From assembly GCA_017302755.1 (NCBI GenBank), contig JAFLCR010000077.1:1528-9603 (forward strand): DNA of 8,076 nucleotides, in the 5' to 3' direction. Positions within the stretch are counted from its first letter, which is position 1; each line of letters starts with the position of its first letter. The stretch comes from Alphaproteobacteria bacterium (GTDB taxonomy: Bacteria > Pseudomonadota > Alphaproteobacteria > Rickettsiales > JAFLCR01). The position numbers and the translations under genes are program-made. This document shows positions 1-6,635 of the stretch, piece by piece. Under the pieces are notes generated by a model, which had not been told where the DNA came from, did not search any database, and saw only the letters and a list, made by a program, of their open reading frames with translations.

Positions 1-1844
1 AGGCCATGGGAGTGTTTTCCCGGCGGCACGATATCGGCATCGGCAACGGGAACGCGCTTCAGCTCCAGAGTGAACTGAGGGTTGCCGCTCTGGTCGCGGA
101 TGGTCAGGATATCGGAGTGCGCGCTTTGGGATGTCGCCTTGCAGTAGGGGCTGTAGCCGTTGATGCAATGGCCCATCACTTCGTGCTCGTATTGCAACTC
201 ATTCGAAGAGGTAAGGTTAATGATTTCCCAGCCTTTTGCGGGACCTTGCGTGACAATGGCGGTTTTTTCGTCCAGCAAGGCGTGCCATTCCCCTTCTTCG
301 GGAAAGTCCCGGATTTCGCCCAGGATGGCGGCGCGCCTCTGATGCCAGTTGCGTGAGTGCTTGAGGATGTGGACGATGCTGGAATTCTTGAACAGCGCCA
401 TGGCGAGGTGGGGCATGGCGGCGTCCATCACCTCGATGATCGTATTCCCATCGATCTCTTTTGCCTGTTCGCCGAGATTTTGGGCAAAATAAGGCACGGC
501 GACGTAGGTAAGGATTTCGTGCATCATGTCTCGCAGATCGGCGATATCCGAACCGGAGAAGGGCAGCAGCGCTTCGTATATCTTCTGCCAGCCTCCGGTG
601 TATTTGCGCGAGGCCTCGGCGATCCATGGCAGCAGCGTCGGGGTGTTGTAGGCCTGGCCGTCGTCAATCCCGGGGTGGAAGACCTGCATCAGCTGGTGCA
701 GGCGTTCGAGCACACAGAGAACAATAATGGATTCCCGGCTGCCGGGCTTTGGCGGCGGAAGAATCCATTGGCCGTTATCGTATTTCAGGCTCTGTTTCAA
801 CGCCTCGAGTTCAGGTAGCGCTCCATCGGTTTCATGAGGCGTGGCATAAGGAAAAAGCAGCTGCGCGCCCAGGTGATGCGGGAAGGCGGGTATCTGTTCC
901 GCCGCTTCGAGAAAGAGGAAGAGACCATTGATTCCGCCTCTTTGTATGGCGATGTCGATTGGCGTATTGCCATCTTCGGCTCTTGGCGCCGTGACCGCTT
1001 CATGGAGAAGGCCTGGAAACTCTTTCAGATCTTCCGCCAGGCTGGCCATGCCTTTTACATGGTGTGTTTTGGCGAGTTTGTGCACGTATTCCGAAGCAAG
1101 CAGAAGTTCGCGGAACATTTCGGGATGATCGCGGAAAACCAGCTTCAGATCCGTTATAATGGGTGCTTCCCAGAAAAATGATCCTTTAATGGCGGATTTG
1201 GTTTTATCTTTGTCGCCTGCCTGCTTGGTTAACAAAAGGGCATGAACTTCCTGAGGATGCCCTCTCATTGTATCCAGCAGGGTGCGTACACCCGGGATGC
1301 AACGACGATCACTAAAAGTATCGATATGGCTGAATATGGTTCCCATCACCTCAAAAAGAATATCGGGGCGGGGTGCGAGCGTGTGCGCCAGGCGCTCCAG
1401 GAATGCGCCATCGTCGTGGGTTAAGATGTTCCAAATGATCGTCGTATGCCACCAATCGCCAGCGTCTATGAGCAATGTATCGCGTATCAAGTGCGGGTGA
1501 TCTTGCAGGATTTCAAAAAACAGATTCCCGAAGGCTTCTCTTAAGACATCCCAATTCAGGCGGATGTATTGTCCAAGGAAGAAGCGATCTCCTTCTGTTG
1601 GTCGTGTCATCAGGCGTTGCGCGAAGCGTTCTGGATGGCCGCGGAATAGCTCAAGCTTGACGATGAGCGCTAGTAGGTTTTGTTTATCATCAAAGCCCTC
1701 TGCCAGGGTTTTCAGCTCTTCGGCGGAAGGAAGCAGGTCAGGTGCAAACTCCGATTGCGAAGGAATGGCGGACGTAGCCAATGGGGAGGCTTCTTCGGCA
1801 GGTATTGTACCTTCAAGCCTGAGTAGCGCGCGCAGTTTTCTCAT
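1..1844 (-). CDS. Large PcfJ-like-domain protein with helical repeats (partial, C-terminus beyond base 1)
   Basis: The frame opens with ATG at 1844-1842, preceded by AAAGGA six bases upstream, and I read it codon by codon to base 3 with no stop: 614 residues, end missing. Residues 66-280 are a helical region carrying a recurring motif (x-R-x-H-P, five variable residues, Leu-Leu) at H70, H116, H196 and H240. Residues 291-304 (DGNTPIDIAIQRGG) look like the core of one ankyrin repeat. Near the end, W539-E-I-I-N-L-T-S is followed by V-M-G-H559-C560-I-N-G-Y, a second Cys, and then ILTIRDQSGNPQFTLELK. This layout matches my memory of the PcfJ-like domain (named after a conjugation-associated protein of an enterococcal plasmid), whose biochemical role is not known. 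No signal peptide or membrane span is seen, so a cytoplasmic location is inferred. It probably shares a transcript with the 158-codon gene upstream. The open frame is certain; the domain name is a recognition call without a search. Confidence 0.8.
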   Translation of the reverse strand, partial: MRKLRALLRLEGTIPAEEASPLATSAIPSQSEFAPDLLPSAEELKTLAEGFDDKQNLLALIVKLELFRGHPERFAQRLMTRPTEGDRFFLGQYIRLNWDVLREAFGNLFFEILQDHPHLIRDTLLIDAGDWWHTTIIWNILTHDDGAFLERLAHTLAPRPDILFEVMGTIFSHIDTFSDRRCIPGVRTLLDTMRGHPQEVHALLLTKQAGDKDKTKSAIKGSFFWEAPIITDLKLVFRDHPEMFRELLLASEYVHKLAKTHHVKGMASLAEDLKEFPGLLHEAVTAPRAEDGNTPIDIAIQRGGINGLFLFLEAAEQIPAFPHHLGAQLLFPYATPHETDGALPELEALKQSLKYDNGQWILPPPKPGSRESIIVLCVLERLHQLMQVFHPGIDDGQAYNTPTLLPWIAEASRKYTGGWQKIYEALLPFSGSDIADLRDMMHEILTYVAVPYFAQNLGEQAKEIDGNTIIEVMDAAMPHLAMALFKNSSIVHILKHSRNWHQRRAAILGEIRDFPEEGEWHALLDEKTAIVTQGPAKGWEIINLTSSNELQYEHEVMGHCINGYSPYCKATSQSAHSDILTIRDQSGNPQFTLELKRVPVADADIVPPGKHSHG

Positions 1845-1928
1845 GAATATTCCTTTGCCATAATCGGGCAAAGCATAAGAAGGAGAGATGACGGTTTTTG
1901 GTCGGTGCAATGAAGGAATTGTGACGGT

Positions 1929-2405
1929 TCAGGCCGCCGACAAGGCCCGGCCACCGATGCCGCCGAAGGATACAAGGTTCTGCTGCTGCTGGATTTCCAG
2001 AACACGGGCCTGCTCGATGGCGCTTTGGGCTTCCTGGACGATCGAGGGGTCGATCTGCGTTCCGTATTGCTGGATTTCGTCGGCCAGGTCGTGGGCGAGT
2101 TTCTTCAGATCTCCGGCGGCGCTGCGGTTGAAGCGGGCGAGCAGCACGGCGTTGCGGAGCTCGTCGATCTTGTGGTCGAAGTAGGCGTTGATGGCGTCTT
2201 CGTTCGGCTCGAAGCCGGAAACGGCGGGGGTGGCGGCGTCTTCTTCAGGTAAATGCAGAATGGCGGGATGCGCCTCAGGCATATCCCACGGGAAGATGCT
2301 CACGCGGCGCCGTGACTTATCGCCGCGTCGCTCGGCGGCCCAGGCCTGGGTGAACTGGCCGCAGATGATTTTCTCATCCGTTTCGGGTGCATAATCCTGC
2401 ATCAT
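1929..2405 (-). CDS. Hypothetical protein, 158 aa
   Basis: I do not recognise this protein. The N-terminal half is polar, with a basic patch (ERRGDKSRRR) followed by aromatic and proline residues (FPWDMPEAHP). The C-terminal half (about residues 72-145) is rich in Ala, Leu, Glu, Lys and Gln and predicted helical, including IQQYGTQIDPSIVQEAQSAI and a QQQQ run, and it could self-associate or form a coiled coil. There is no signal peptide or membrane segment. Two ATG codons stand side by side at 2405-2403 and 2402-2400; neither has a clear Shine-Dalgarno sequence, so the exact start is uncertain by one residue. It ends 84 bp before the large PcfJ-like gene on the same strand, which suggests an operon. 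The sensible amino-acid composition and the tandem same-strand arrangement favour a real gene. A role with its neighbour is only inference. Confidence 0.6.
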   Translation of the reverse strand: MMQDYAPETDEKIICGQFTQAWAAERRGDKSRRRVSIFPWDMPEAHPAILHLPEEDAATPAVSGFEPNEDAINAYFDHKIDELRNAVLLARFNRSAAGDLKKLAHDLADEIQQYGTQIDPSIVQEAQSAIEQARVLEIQQQQNLVSFGGIGGRALSAA

Positions 2406-2421
2406 GCAAGAATAAAAGAGT

Positions 2422-2441
2422 TTTATGACAAGTTTATGACA
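2422..2441. promoter_or_regulatory. Tandem 9-bp direct repeats, possible operator
   Basis: TTTATGACA occurs at 2422-2430 and again at 2433-2441, an 11-bp period that is close to one helical turn, so both copies face the same side of DNA. The pair lies 17-36 bases upstream of the minus-strand start at 2405. It overlaps a weak minus-strand promoter candidate: -35 TTGATC (2451-2446), 18-bp spacer, -10 CATAAA (2427-2422). A repressor or activator site for the minus-strand pair is the inference. Confidence 0.3.
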
Positions 2442-2473
2442 TAAGGATCAAGGCAGTAACTCAGCTTGAATAT

Positions 2474-2557
2474 GTCATTCCCGCGAAGGCGGGAATCTTA
2501 AGGTGAAACTTGGCACAGCGCTTGGGGGCTTGAGAGTCCCGCCTTCGCGGAAATGAC
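2474..2557. repeat. MITE/REP-like inverted-repeat element
   Basis: Two 24-bp arms, 2474-2497 and 2534-2557, are inverted copies of each other with 22 of 24 bases matching, and enclose a 36-bp spacer. The left arm contains its own perfect hairpin, ATTCCCGC-GAAG-GCGGGAAT (2477-2496). The core TCATTCCCGCGAAGGCGGGA is a repeat type I know to be scattered between genes in many proteobacterial genomes, generally regarded as a non-autonomous mobile or REP-type element. The whole unit can fold as one long hairpin in RNA. It sits between the divergent minus-strand pair and ftsA. A T9 tract follows (2567-2575) but is about 9 bases past the stem, so a terminator role is doubtful. Confidence 0.75.
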
Positions 2558-2675
2558 GGACGCGAATTTTTTTTTCGAACGGAGGTATTGCCGGGCGGCA
2601 GGCGGTGGCGCGCCGGTGCGTCCCCGCCGCGGAATCGCTCTGTACGGCGCTTCCGGCTTGCGCTATACCGATGGC

Positions 2676-3914
2676 ATGTCCAAACCCAAATCCAGCGTCG
2701 TTGCCGTTTTAGATATCGGTTCCTCCAAGGTTGTGTGCCTGATCGCCAAGGTGGACGACCAGGGGAAAGCCCGCATCGCGGGAATTGGGCATCAGCTTTC
2801 CCAGGGTATCAAGGCGGGCGCGATCGCGGATGTTGGCCAGGCGGAGCAGTCCATCGTCGCTGCTGTCCATGCTGCCGAGCAGATGGCGGGCGAAACCATT
2901 GAGCGCGTGGTGGCCAATGTGTCCTGCGGCGCGCCTTCTTCCCTGCGCGTGCATGTGGAAGTGCCGCTGCCCGGCGGCGCGGTGACGGTGCGTGATTTAA
3001 GAAAAGTCATCGACCAGGGCAGGAGCGGCTTTCGCCAGGAGGACCGGCATGTCATCGACGTGATTCCAGTCAATTACACGCTCGACCAGGAAAGCGGCAT
3101 CATCGACCCGCGCGGCATGTTCGGCAGCCGGCTTTCGGCCAATCTGCACGTGGTGACCGTGGGCGCGACGGCGCTGCGCAACCTCGCCGCCTCGGTGGCG
3201 CGTTGCCATCTGGAGCCGGTGGGGTTTGTGGAGTCTTCCTATGCCGCCGGGCAGGCTTGCCTGGCGGATGATGAGAAGGAGCTTGGCGCGTGCATCATCG
3301 ACATGGGAGGAGGGGTGACGAAGTTCTCCGTCTTCTTCGAGGGCAGGTGCGTCTATACGGATTCGGTGCCGGTCGGCGGCATCCATGTGACGAGCGACAT
3401 CGCCAAGGGGCTTTCGACCAGCATCGCCGCCGCCGAGCGCATCAAGACGCTGCATGGCAGCGTGATTTCCAGCATCGCCGATTCGCGCGACTTGATCGAC
3501 GTGCCGCGCATGACGGGGGATGATTCGGACGAAAATGAAAACCAGTCCGTGCCCAGGCTCGCGCTCATCGGCATCGTGCGGCCGCGCATGGAGGAGATTT
3601 TCGAGATGGTGCGCGGAAAGCTCGAATCCTCCGGCTTCGATAAGGTTGCGGGCAAGCGGCTGGTATTGACGGGCGGGGCGTCGCAGCTGCTGGGGCTGCG
3701 GGATTTCGCGTCGCAGATGCTTTCCAAACAGGCGCGGCTTGCCCGCCCCAAGACGTTTGAGGGATTGGCGGAATCCACTTCCGGCCCTGCGTTTGCCACC
3801 GTGGTCGGGCTGCTCGAAGGAGCGCTCGCGGGGAGGCGCGGCGGCGCGGTTTCGGCGGCGCCGGCGGGCGGGCTCTTCAAGAAGGCGCTTGTCTGGGTGA
3901 AAGAGAATTTTTGA
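2676..3914 (+). CDS. ftsA: Cell division protein FtsA
   Basis: FtsA is an actin-fold ATP-binding protein that anchors FtsZ filaments to the inner membrane and recruits later division proteins. The 412-residue product shows phosphate-1 AVLDIGSSK (10-18). The family-specific 1C subdomain lies roughly at 80-165 and includes VIPVNYTLDQ and IDPRGMFG. Phosphate-2 is IIDMGGGVTKFSVF (207-220), followed by VPVGGIHVTSDIAKGLSTS, and the adenosine motif is LVLTGGASQLLGL (from 329). The last 15 residues, GGLFKKALVWVKENF, form the amphipathic membrane-targeting helix after a Gly/Ala linker. An in-frame ATG at 2553 would add 41 residues, but it lies inside the inverted-repeat element and the added sequence is unlike FtsA, so ATG 2676 is preferred because it places the actin fold at the usual distance. 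No Shine-Dalgarno precedes it. ftsZ follows after 134 bp; ftsQ is not directly upstream. Confidence 0.95.
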   Translation: MSKPKSSVVAVLDIGSSKVVCLIAKVDDQGKARIAGIGHQLSQGIKAGAIADVGQAEQSIVAAVHAAEQMAGETIERVVANVSCGAPSSLRVHVEVPLPGGAVTVRDLRKVIDQGRSGFRQEDRHVIDVIPVNYTLDQESGIIDPRGMFGSRLSANLHVVTVGATALRNLAASVARCHLEPVGFVESSYAAGQACLADDEKELGACIIDMGGGVTKFSVFFEGRCVYTDSVPVGGIHVTSDIAKGLSTSIAAAERIKTLHGSVISSIADSRDLIDVPRMTGDDSDENENQSVPRLALIGIVRPRMEEIFEMVRGKLESSGFDKVAGKRLVLTGGASQLLGLRDFASQMLSKQARLARPKTFEGLAESTSGPAFATVVGLLEGALAGRRGGAVSAAPAGGLFKKALVWVKENF

Positions 3915-3978
3915 GCGCGCGGCAGGTGCACCTACTACAGGATGCGCAAAAAAACCGCTGTTTCTTGTTGAAACGGGC

Positions 3979-4007
3979 TTGAGTTAATCAAGATATAGTA
4001 GTTTAAT
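3979..4007 (+). promoter_or_regulatory. Candidate promoter for ftsZ
   Basis: In the AT-rich part of the 134-bp ftsA-ftsZ gap, TTGAGT (3979-3984) and TTTAAT (4002-4007) are separated by exactly 17 bp, a sigma70-like layout. The -35 box lies inside an interrupted palindrome, CTTGA-GTTAA-TCAAG (3978-3992), that could be a regulator site. Separate transcription of ftsZ is common in Alphaproteobacteria. The two GTTAA/TTTAA elements do not have the TTAA-N7-TTAA spacing of a CtrA site. Confidence 0.45.
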
Positions 4008-4048
4008 AAGGGCAAATATTTCTCCGCAAGCGTAACCTGGAGGCCACA

Positions 4049-5590
4049 ATGACGCTCAACCTGCATATCCCCCCTCGTAACGATACGATGCGCCCGCGCA
4101 TCACGGTCATCGGCGTTGGAGGAGCGGGTGGTAACGCGGTCAACAACATGATCAACGCCAATCTCGAGGGCGTGAGCTTCGTGGTGGCCAATACCGATGC
4201 CCAGGCGCTGGAGCACTCGCTCGCGGAAAAGAAAGTGCAGCTCGGCCCCAGCCTGACGCGCGGCCTTGGCGCCGGCGCGGTTCCCGATGTGGGGCGCGGT
4301 GCGGCGGAGGAAGTCATTGAAGAAATGGCCGCTCATCTCGACGGCAGCAATATGGTGTTCATCACTGCCGGCATGGGCGGCGGCACGGGCAGCGGCGCGG
4401 CGCCGGTGATTGCGCGCATGGCGCGGGAGCAGGGGATTCTCACCGTCGGCGTGGTGACCAAGCCGTTCCAGTTCGAGGGCTCGCACCGCATGCGCATTGC
4501 GGAAGGCGCGCTGAACGAACTGCAGCAATATGTGGATACGCTGATCGTCATTCCCAACCAGAACCTTTTCCGCCTCGCCAATGAGAAGACGACCTTCGCC
4601 GATGCGTTCAAGATGGCGGACGACGTGCTCCATTCCGGCGTGCGCGGGGTGACGGACCTCATGGTCATGCCCGGTCTTATCAACCTCGATTTCGCGGATA
4701 TCCGCACCGTGATGCGCGAAATGGGTAAGGCGATGATGGGCACCGGCGAAGCCGAAGGCGACCGCCGTGCGATCGACGCCGCCGAAGCCGCGATTTCCAA
4801 CCCGCTGCTTGATGATGTGTCCATGAAGGGCGCGCGCGGCGTGCTGATCAACATCACCGGCGGGCCGGACATCACCCTGTATGAGGTGGATGAAGCCGCC
4901 AACCGCATCCGCGAGGAAGTGGACCCCGAGGCGAACATCATTTTCGGCTCCACCTTCAACAGCCAGATGCAGGGCAAGATTCGCGTGTCCGTGGTTGCAA
5001 CCGGCATCGAGGCCGCGTCGGCCGCGCAGCCGAAACCCCATACGCAATCCGCAGCCAAGCCGGCCGCCCCCAAGGCCTATCCCATGCCGCAGGCCGCCGT
5101 GGCGCCGTCGCGTCCGCAGCCCGCGCCGGGCACAGTCATGGCCCTCCAGTCCGAAGGCGCCGCGCCCAAGGAAGGCGAGCCGGTGTTCGCCTTCGAATCC
5201 AAGATGGAGCCCGTGATGGTCGCCCCCGTCATGGCCGCCGCGGCAGGCGGCGGCCAGGCCTCTCAGGCCTTCATTCCGCCGCGCCCCGTGGAGCCGCAGC
5301 AGCGCCCGACGCCGTATTTTGCCAGCACTGCCGCCGTCCGGCCGCAGGCCAAGCCTATTCCGTCCCCAGTAGCCAAACAGGTGGCGGAGTCGAAAGAAGC
5401 GGGCGGGTTCAACCTGTTCAACACGCTTGGCCGCGCCTTGTCCGGCAAGGGCGAGGTCAGGCCCGAGCTGCAAGCCGAGCAGCCGCGCCGCGAGACCCCG
5501 CGGGGCGAGGCGCCTTTGGCTGAAACCAAGGCACAGAAGGCGGATGAATACCTGGAGATCCCGGCGTTTCTGAGGCGCCAGGCAAACTGA
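4049..5590 (+). CDS. ftsZ: Cell division protein FtsZ
   Basis: FtsZ is the tubulin-like GTPase that polymerises into the Z ring at midcell. The 513-residue product has the T1 nucleotide loop GVGGAGGN (22-29), the tubulin signature GMGGGTGSGAAP (108-119), and the T7 catalytic loop NLDFADI (212-218) with N212, D214 and D217 in the places needed to complete the GTPase site of the next subunit. The globular part ends near residue 320. A long Ala/Pro/Gln-rich disordered linker follows, then the conserved tail DEYLEIPAFLRRQAN (499-513), which binds FtsA and other partners. Such a long linker is typical of alphaproteobacterial FtsZ. The start at 4049 is supported by GGAGG (4039-4043) five bases upstream and by the MTLNL N-terminus; the ATG at 4088 has no such signal. 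It lies between ftsA and lpxC and is followed by a strong terminator. Confidence 0.98.
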   Translation: MTLNLHIPPRNDTMRPRITVIGVGGAGGNAVNNMINANLEGVSFVVANTDAQALEHSLAEKKVQLGPSLTRGLGAGAVPDVGRGAAEEVIEEMAAHLDGSNMVFITAGMGGGTGSGAAPVIARMAREQGILTVGVVTKPFQFEGSHRMRIAEGALNELQQYVDTLIVIPNQNLFRLANEKTTFADAFKMADDVLHSGVRGVTDLMVMPGLINLDFADIRTVMREMGKAMMGTGEAEGDRRAIDAAEAAISNPLLDDVSMKGARGVLINITGGPDITLYEVDEAANRIREEVDPEANIIFGSTFNSQMQGKIRVSVVATGIEAASAAQPKPHTQSAAKPAAPKAYPMPQAAVAPSRPQPAPGTVMALQSEGAAPKEGEPVFAFESKMEPVMVAPVMAAAAGGGQASQAFIPPRPVEPQQRPTPYFASTAAVRPQAKPIPSPVAKQVAESKEAGGFNLFNTLGRALSGKGEVRPELQAEQPRRETPRGEAPLAETKAQKADEYLEIPAFLRRQAN

Positions 5591-5609
5591 GAGAGAGAAA
5601 GCACGTTTC

Positions 5610-5636
5610 AAGGGGGCTGCGGCCCCCTTTTTCTTT
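5610..5636 (+). terminator. Rho-independent terminator after ftsZ
   Basis: GGGGGC (5612-5617), loop TGCG (5618-5621) and GCCCCC (5622-5627) form a perfect GC stem, extendable by two A-T pairs on the outside, followed directly by TTTTTCTTT. It begins about 20 bp after the ftsZ stop codon and separates ftsZ from lpxC transcription, at least in part. Confidence 0.9.
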
Positions 5637-5680
5637 GGTTTTTATATTCGCTTACAACGCCTTATGCGTGGTTTATGTAA

Positions 5681-5686
5681 TATAAT
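5681..5686 (+). promoter_or_regulatory. Candidate -10 box for lpxC
   Basis: A perfect TATAAT lies in the AT-rich 123-bp gap between the ftsZ terminator and lpxC, 74 bases before the lpxC start codon. No good -35 hexamer sits 16-18 bp upstream; TTACAA (5652-5657) is 23 bp away. The terminator just before it makes a promoter here likely. Confidence 0.45.
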
Positions 5687-5721
5687 GTAACAAACCGGTT
5701 TTTGCGTTGCGTCAGGAGGGG

Positions 5722-5737
5722 GGGTATTTTTATACCC
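5722..5737 (+). promoter_or_regulatory. Hairpin in the lpxC leader
   Basis: GGGTAT (5722-5727), loop TTTT (5728-5731) and ATACCC (5732-5737) form a perfect 6-bp stem in the predicted lpxC 5' leader. It directly abuts a Shine-Dalgarno-like AGGAGG (5714-5719), which is too far from the start codon (about 40 bases) to act as a normal ribosome site. A role in mRNA stability or translation control is possible but not shown. Confidence 0.3.
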
Positions 5738-5759
5738 AAGACAACCTTCGAGAAAAAAA

Positions 5760-6635
5760 ATGACCCAAGCTCAGACGACCCTCCGCCACGCCGTGACCTG
5801 CTCCGGCATCGGCCTGCACTCCGGGGAAATGGTGCAGATGCGCCTTCACCCCGCCGCCGAGAATACCGGCATCCGCTTCCGCCGCACCGATCTTCAGGGG
5901 CAGAACGAAATCGCCGCCGATTTTCGCCTGGTGGGCGCCACCCGCTTGGGCACCACGCTGATGGACGGCGACGTCTCCATTGCCACGGTCGAGCATCTGA
6001 TGGCGGCGCTGTGGGGTTGCGGCATCGATAACGCCCTCATCGAAGTGGACGGGCCGGAAGTGCCCATCATGGACGGCTCCTCCGAACCTTTCGTGTTCCT
6101 GCTCGAATGCGCCGGCAAGCGCGAGCAGCAGGCGGCGCGCCGGGTGATCCAGGTGCTCAAGCCCGTCGAAGTTTCGGAAAACGGCGCGACGGCGCGCATC
6201 GCGCCCGGCGAAGGGTTCTCCATCGGCATGGAGATCCGCTTTCCGCACGCGGCGATCGCCGAGCAGAAGATCACCTATGAGATCGACGGCGCCTGCTTCA
6301 AGAAAAACCTCGCCCGCGCCCGCACCTTCGGCTTCGCCGAAGAGGTGGAGCAGATGCGTGCGGCGGGCCTCGCCCGCGGCGGCTCGCTGGAGAACGCCAT
6401 CGTCATCGGGCCGGATAAGGTGCTGAACGCCGAGGGCTTGCGCTATACGGACGAATTCGTGCGCCATAAGGTGCTGGATGCCGTGGGCGATTTGTTCCTC
6501 GCCGGGGCGCACATCCAGGGCAGCGTCGAGGGCTTCCGCTCCGGGCACGGGCTCAACAACAAGCTCCTGCGCGCGTTGATGGCCGATAATACGGCGTGGC
6601 GGGTGAGCGGCGAAAAGGTGCCGGAAGTAGCTTGA
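5760..6635 (+). CDS. lpxC: UDP-3-O-acyl-N-acetylglucosamine deacetylase LpxC
   Basis: LpxC is a cytosolic zinc hydrolase that removes the acetyl group from UDP-3-O-acyl-GlcNAc, the first committed step of lipid A synthesis. The 291-residue product starts with the family N-terminus (HAVTCSGIGLHSGEMVQMRL). The catalytic Glu and first zinc ligand are E78-H79 in TVEHLMAALWG. The other zinc ligands are H236 and D240 in RHKVLDAVGD, and the catalytic His is H263 in GHGLNNKLL. All key residues are present and spaced as in characterised enzymes (E78, H79, H238, D242, H265 in the Aquifex protein). Length is slightly short for the family (about 300) but complete. The ATG at 5760 is preceded by GAG and seven A residues, a weak ribosome site. 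Its presence shows an organism that makes lipid A. The 3' end overlaps the start of the following membrane-protein gene. Confidence 0.97.
   Translation: MTQAQTTLRHAVTCSGIGLHSGEMVQMRLHPAAENTGIRFRRTDLQGQNEIAADFRLVGATRLGTTLMDGDVSIATVEHLMAALWGCGIDNALIEVDGPEVPIMDGSSEPFVFLLECAGKREQQAARRVIQVLKPVEVSENGATARIAPGEGFSIGMEIRFPHAAIAEQKITYEIDGACFKKNLARARTFGFAEEVEQMRAAGLARGGSLENAIVIGPDKVLNAEGLRYTDEFVRHKVLDAVGDLFLAGAHIQGSVEGFRSGHGLNNKLLRALMADNTAWRVSGEKVPEVA

Noticed and set aside
6..818. Two consecutive plus-strand open frames (6-356 and 357-818)
   Set aside because: Both are shadows of the uninterrupted minus-strand PcfJ-like frame, which has a ribosome site and recognisable motifs.
2474..2557. CRISPR array
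   Set aside because: Only two arms, in inverted rather than direct orientation, with no further repeats or spacers.
2474..2575. Inverted repeat plus T9 tract as a bidirectional terminator
   Set aside because: The T tract lies about nine bases past the stem, and the sequence fits the known dispersed repeat type better; a terminator role cannot be excluded but is not supported.
3985..4006. CtrA-binding site upstream of ftsZ
   Set aside because: The two TTAA elements are separated by far more than the seven bases of the consensus.
3935..5611. 558-codon open frame on the minus strand opposite ftsZ
   Set aside because: It mirrors the FtsZ coding strand, is rich in Arg, His, Gly and Ala as expected from antisense of GC-rich DNA, and has no recognisable domain; FtsZ is certain here.
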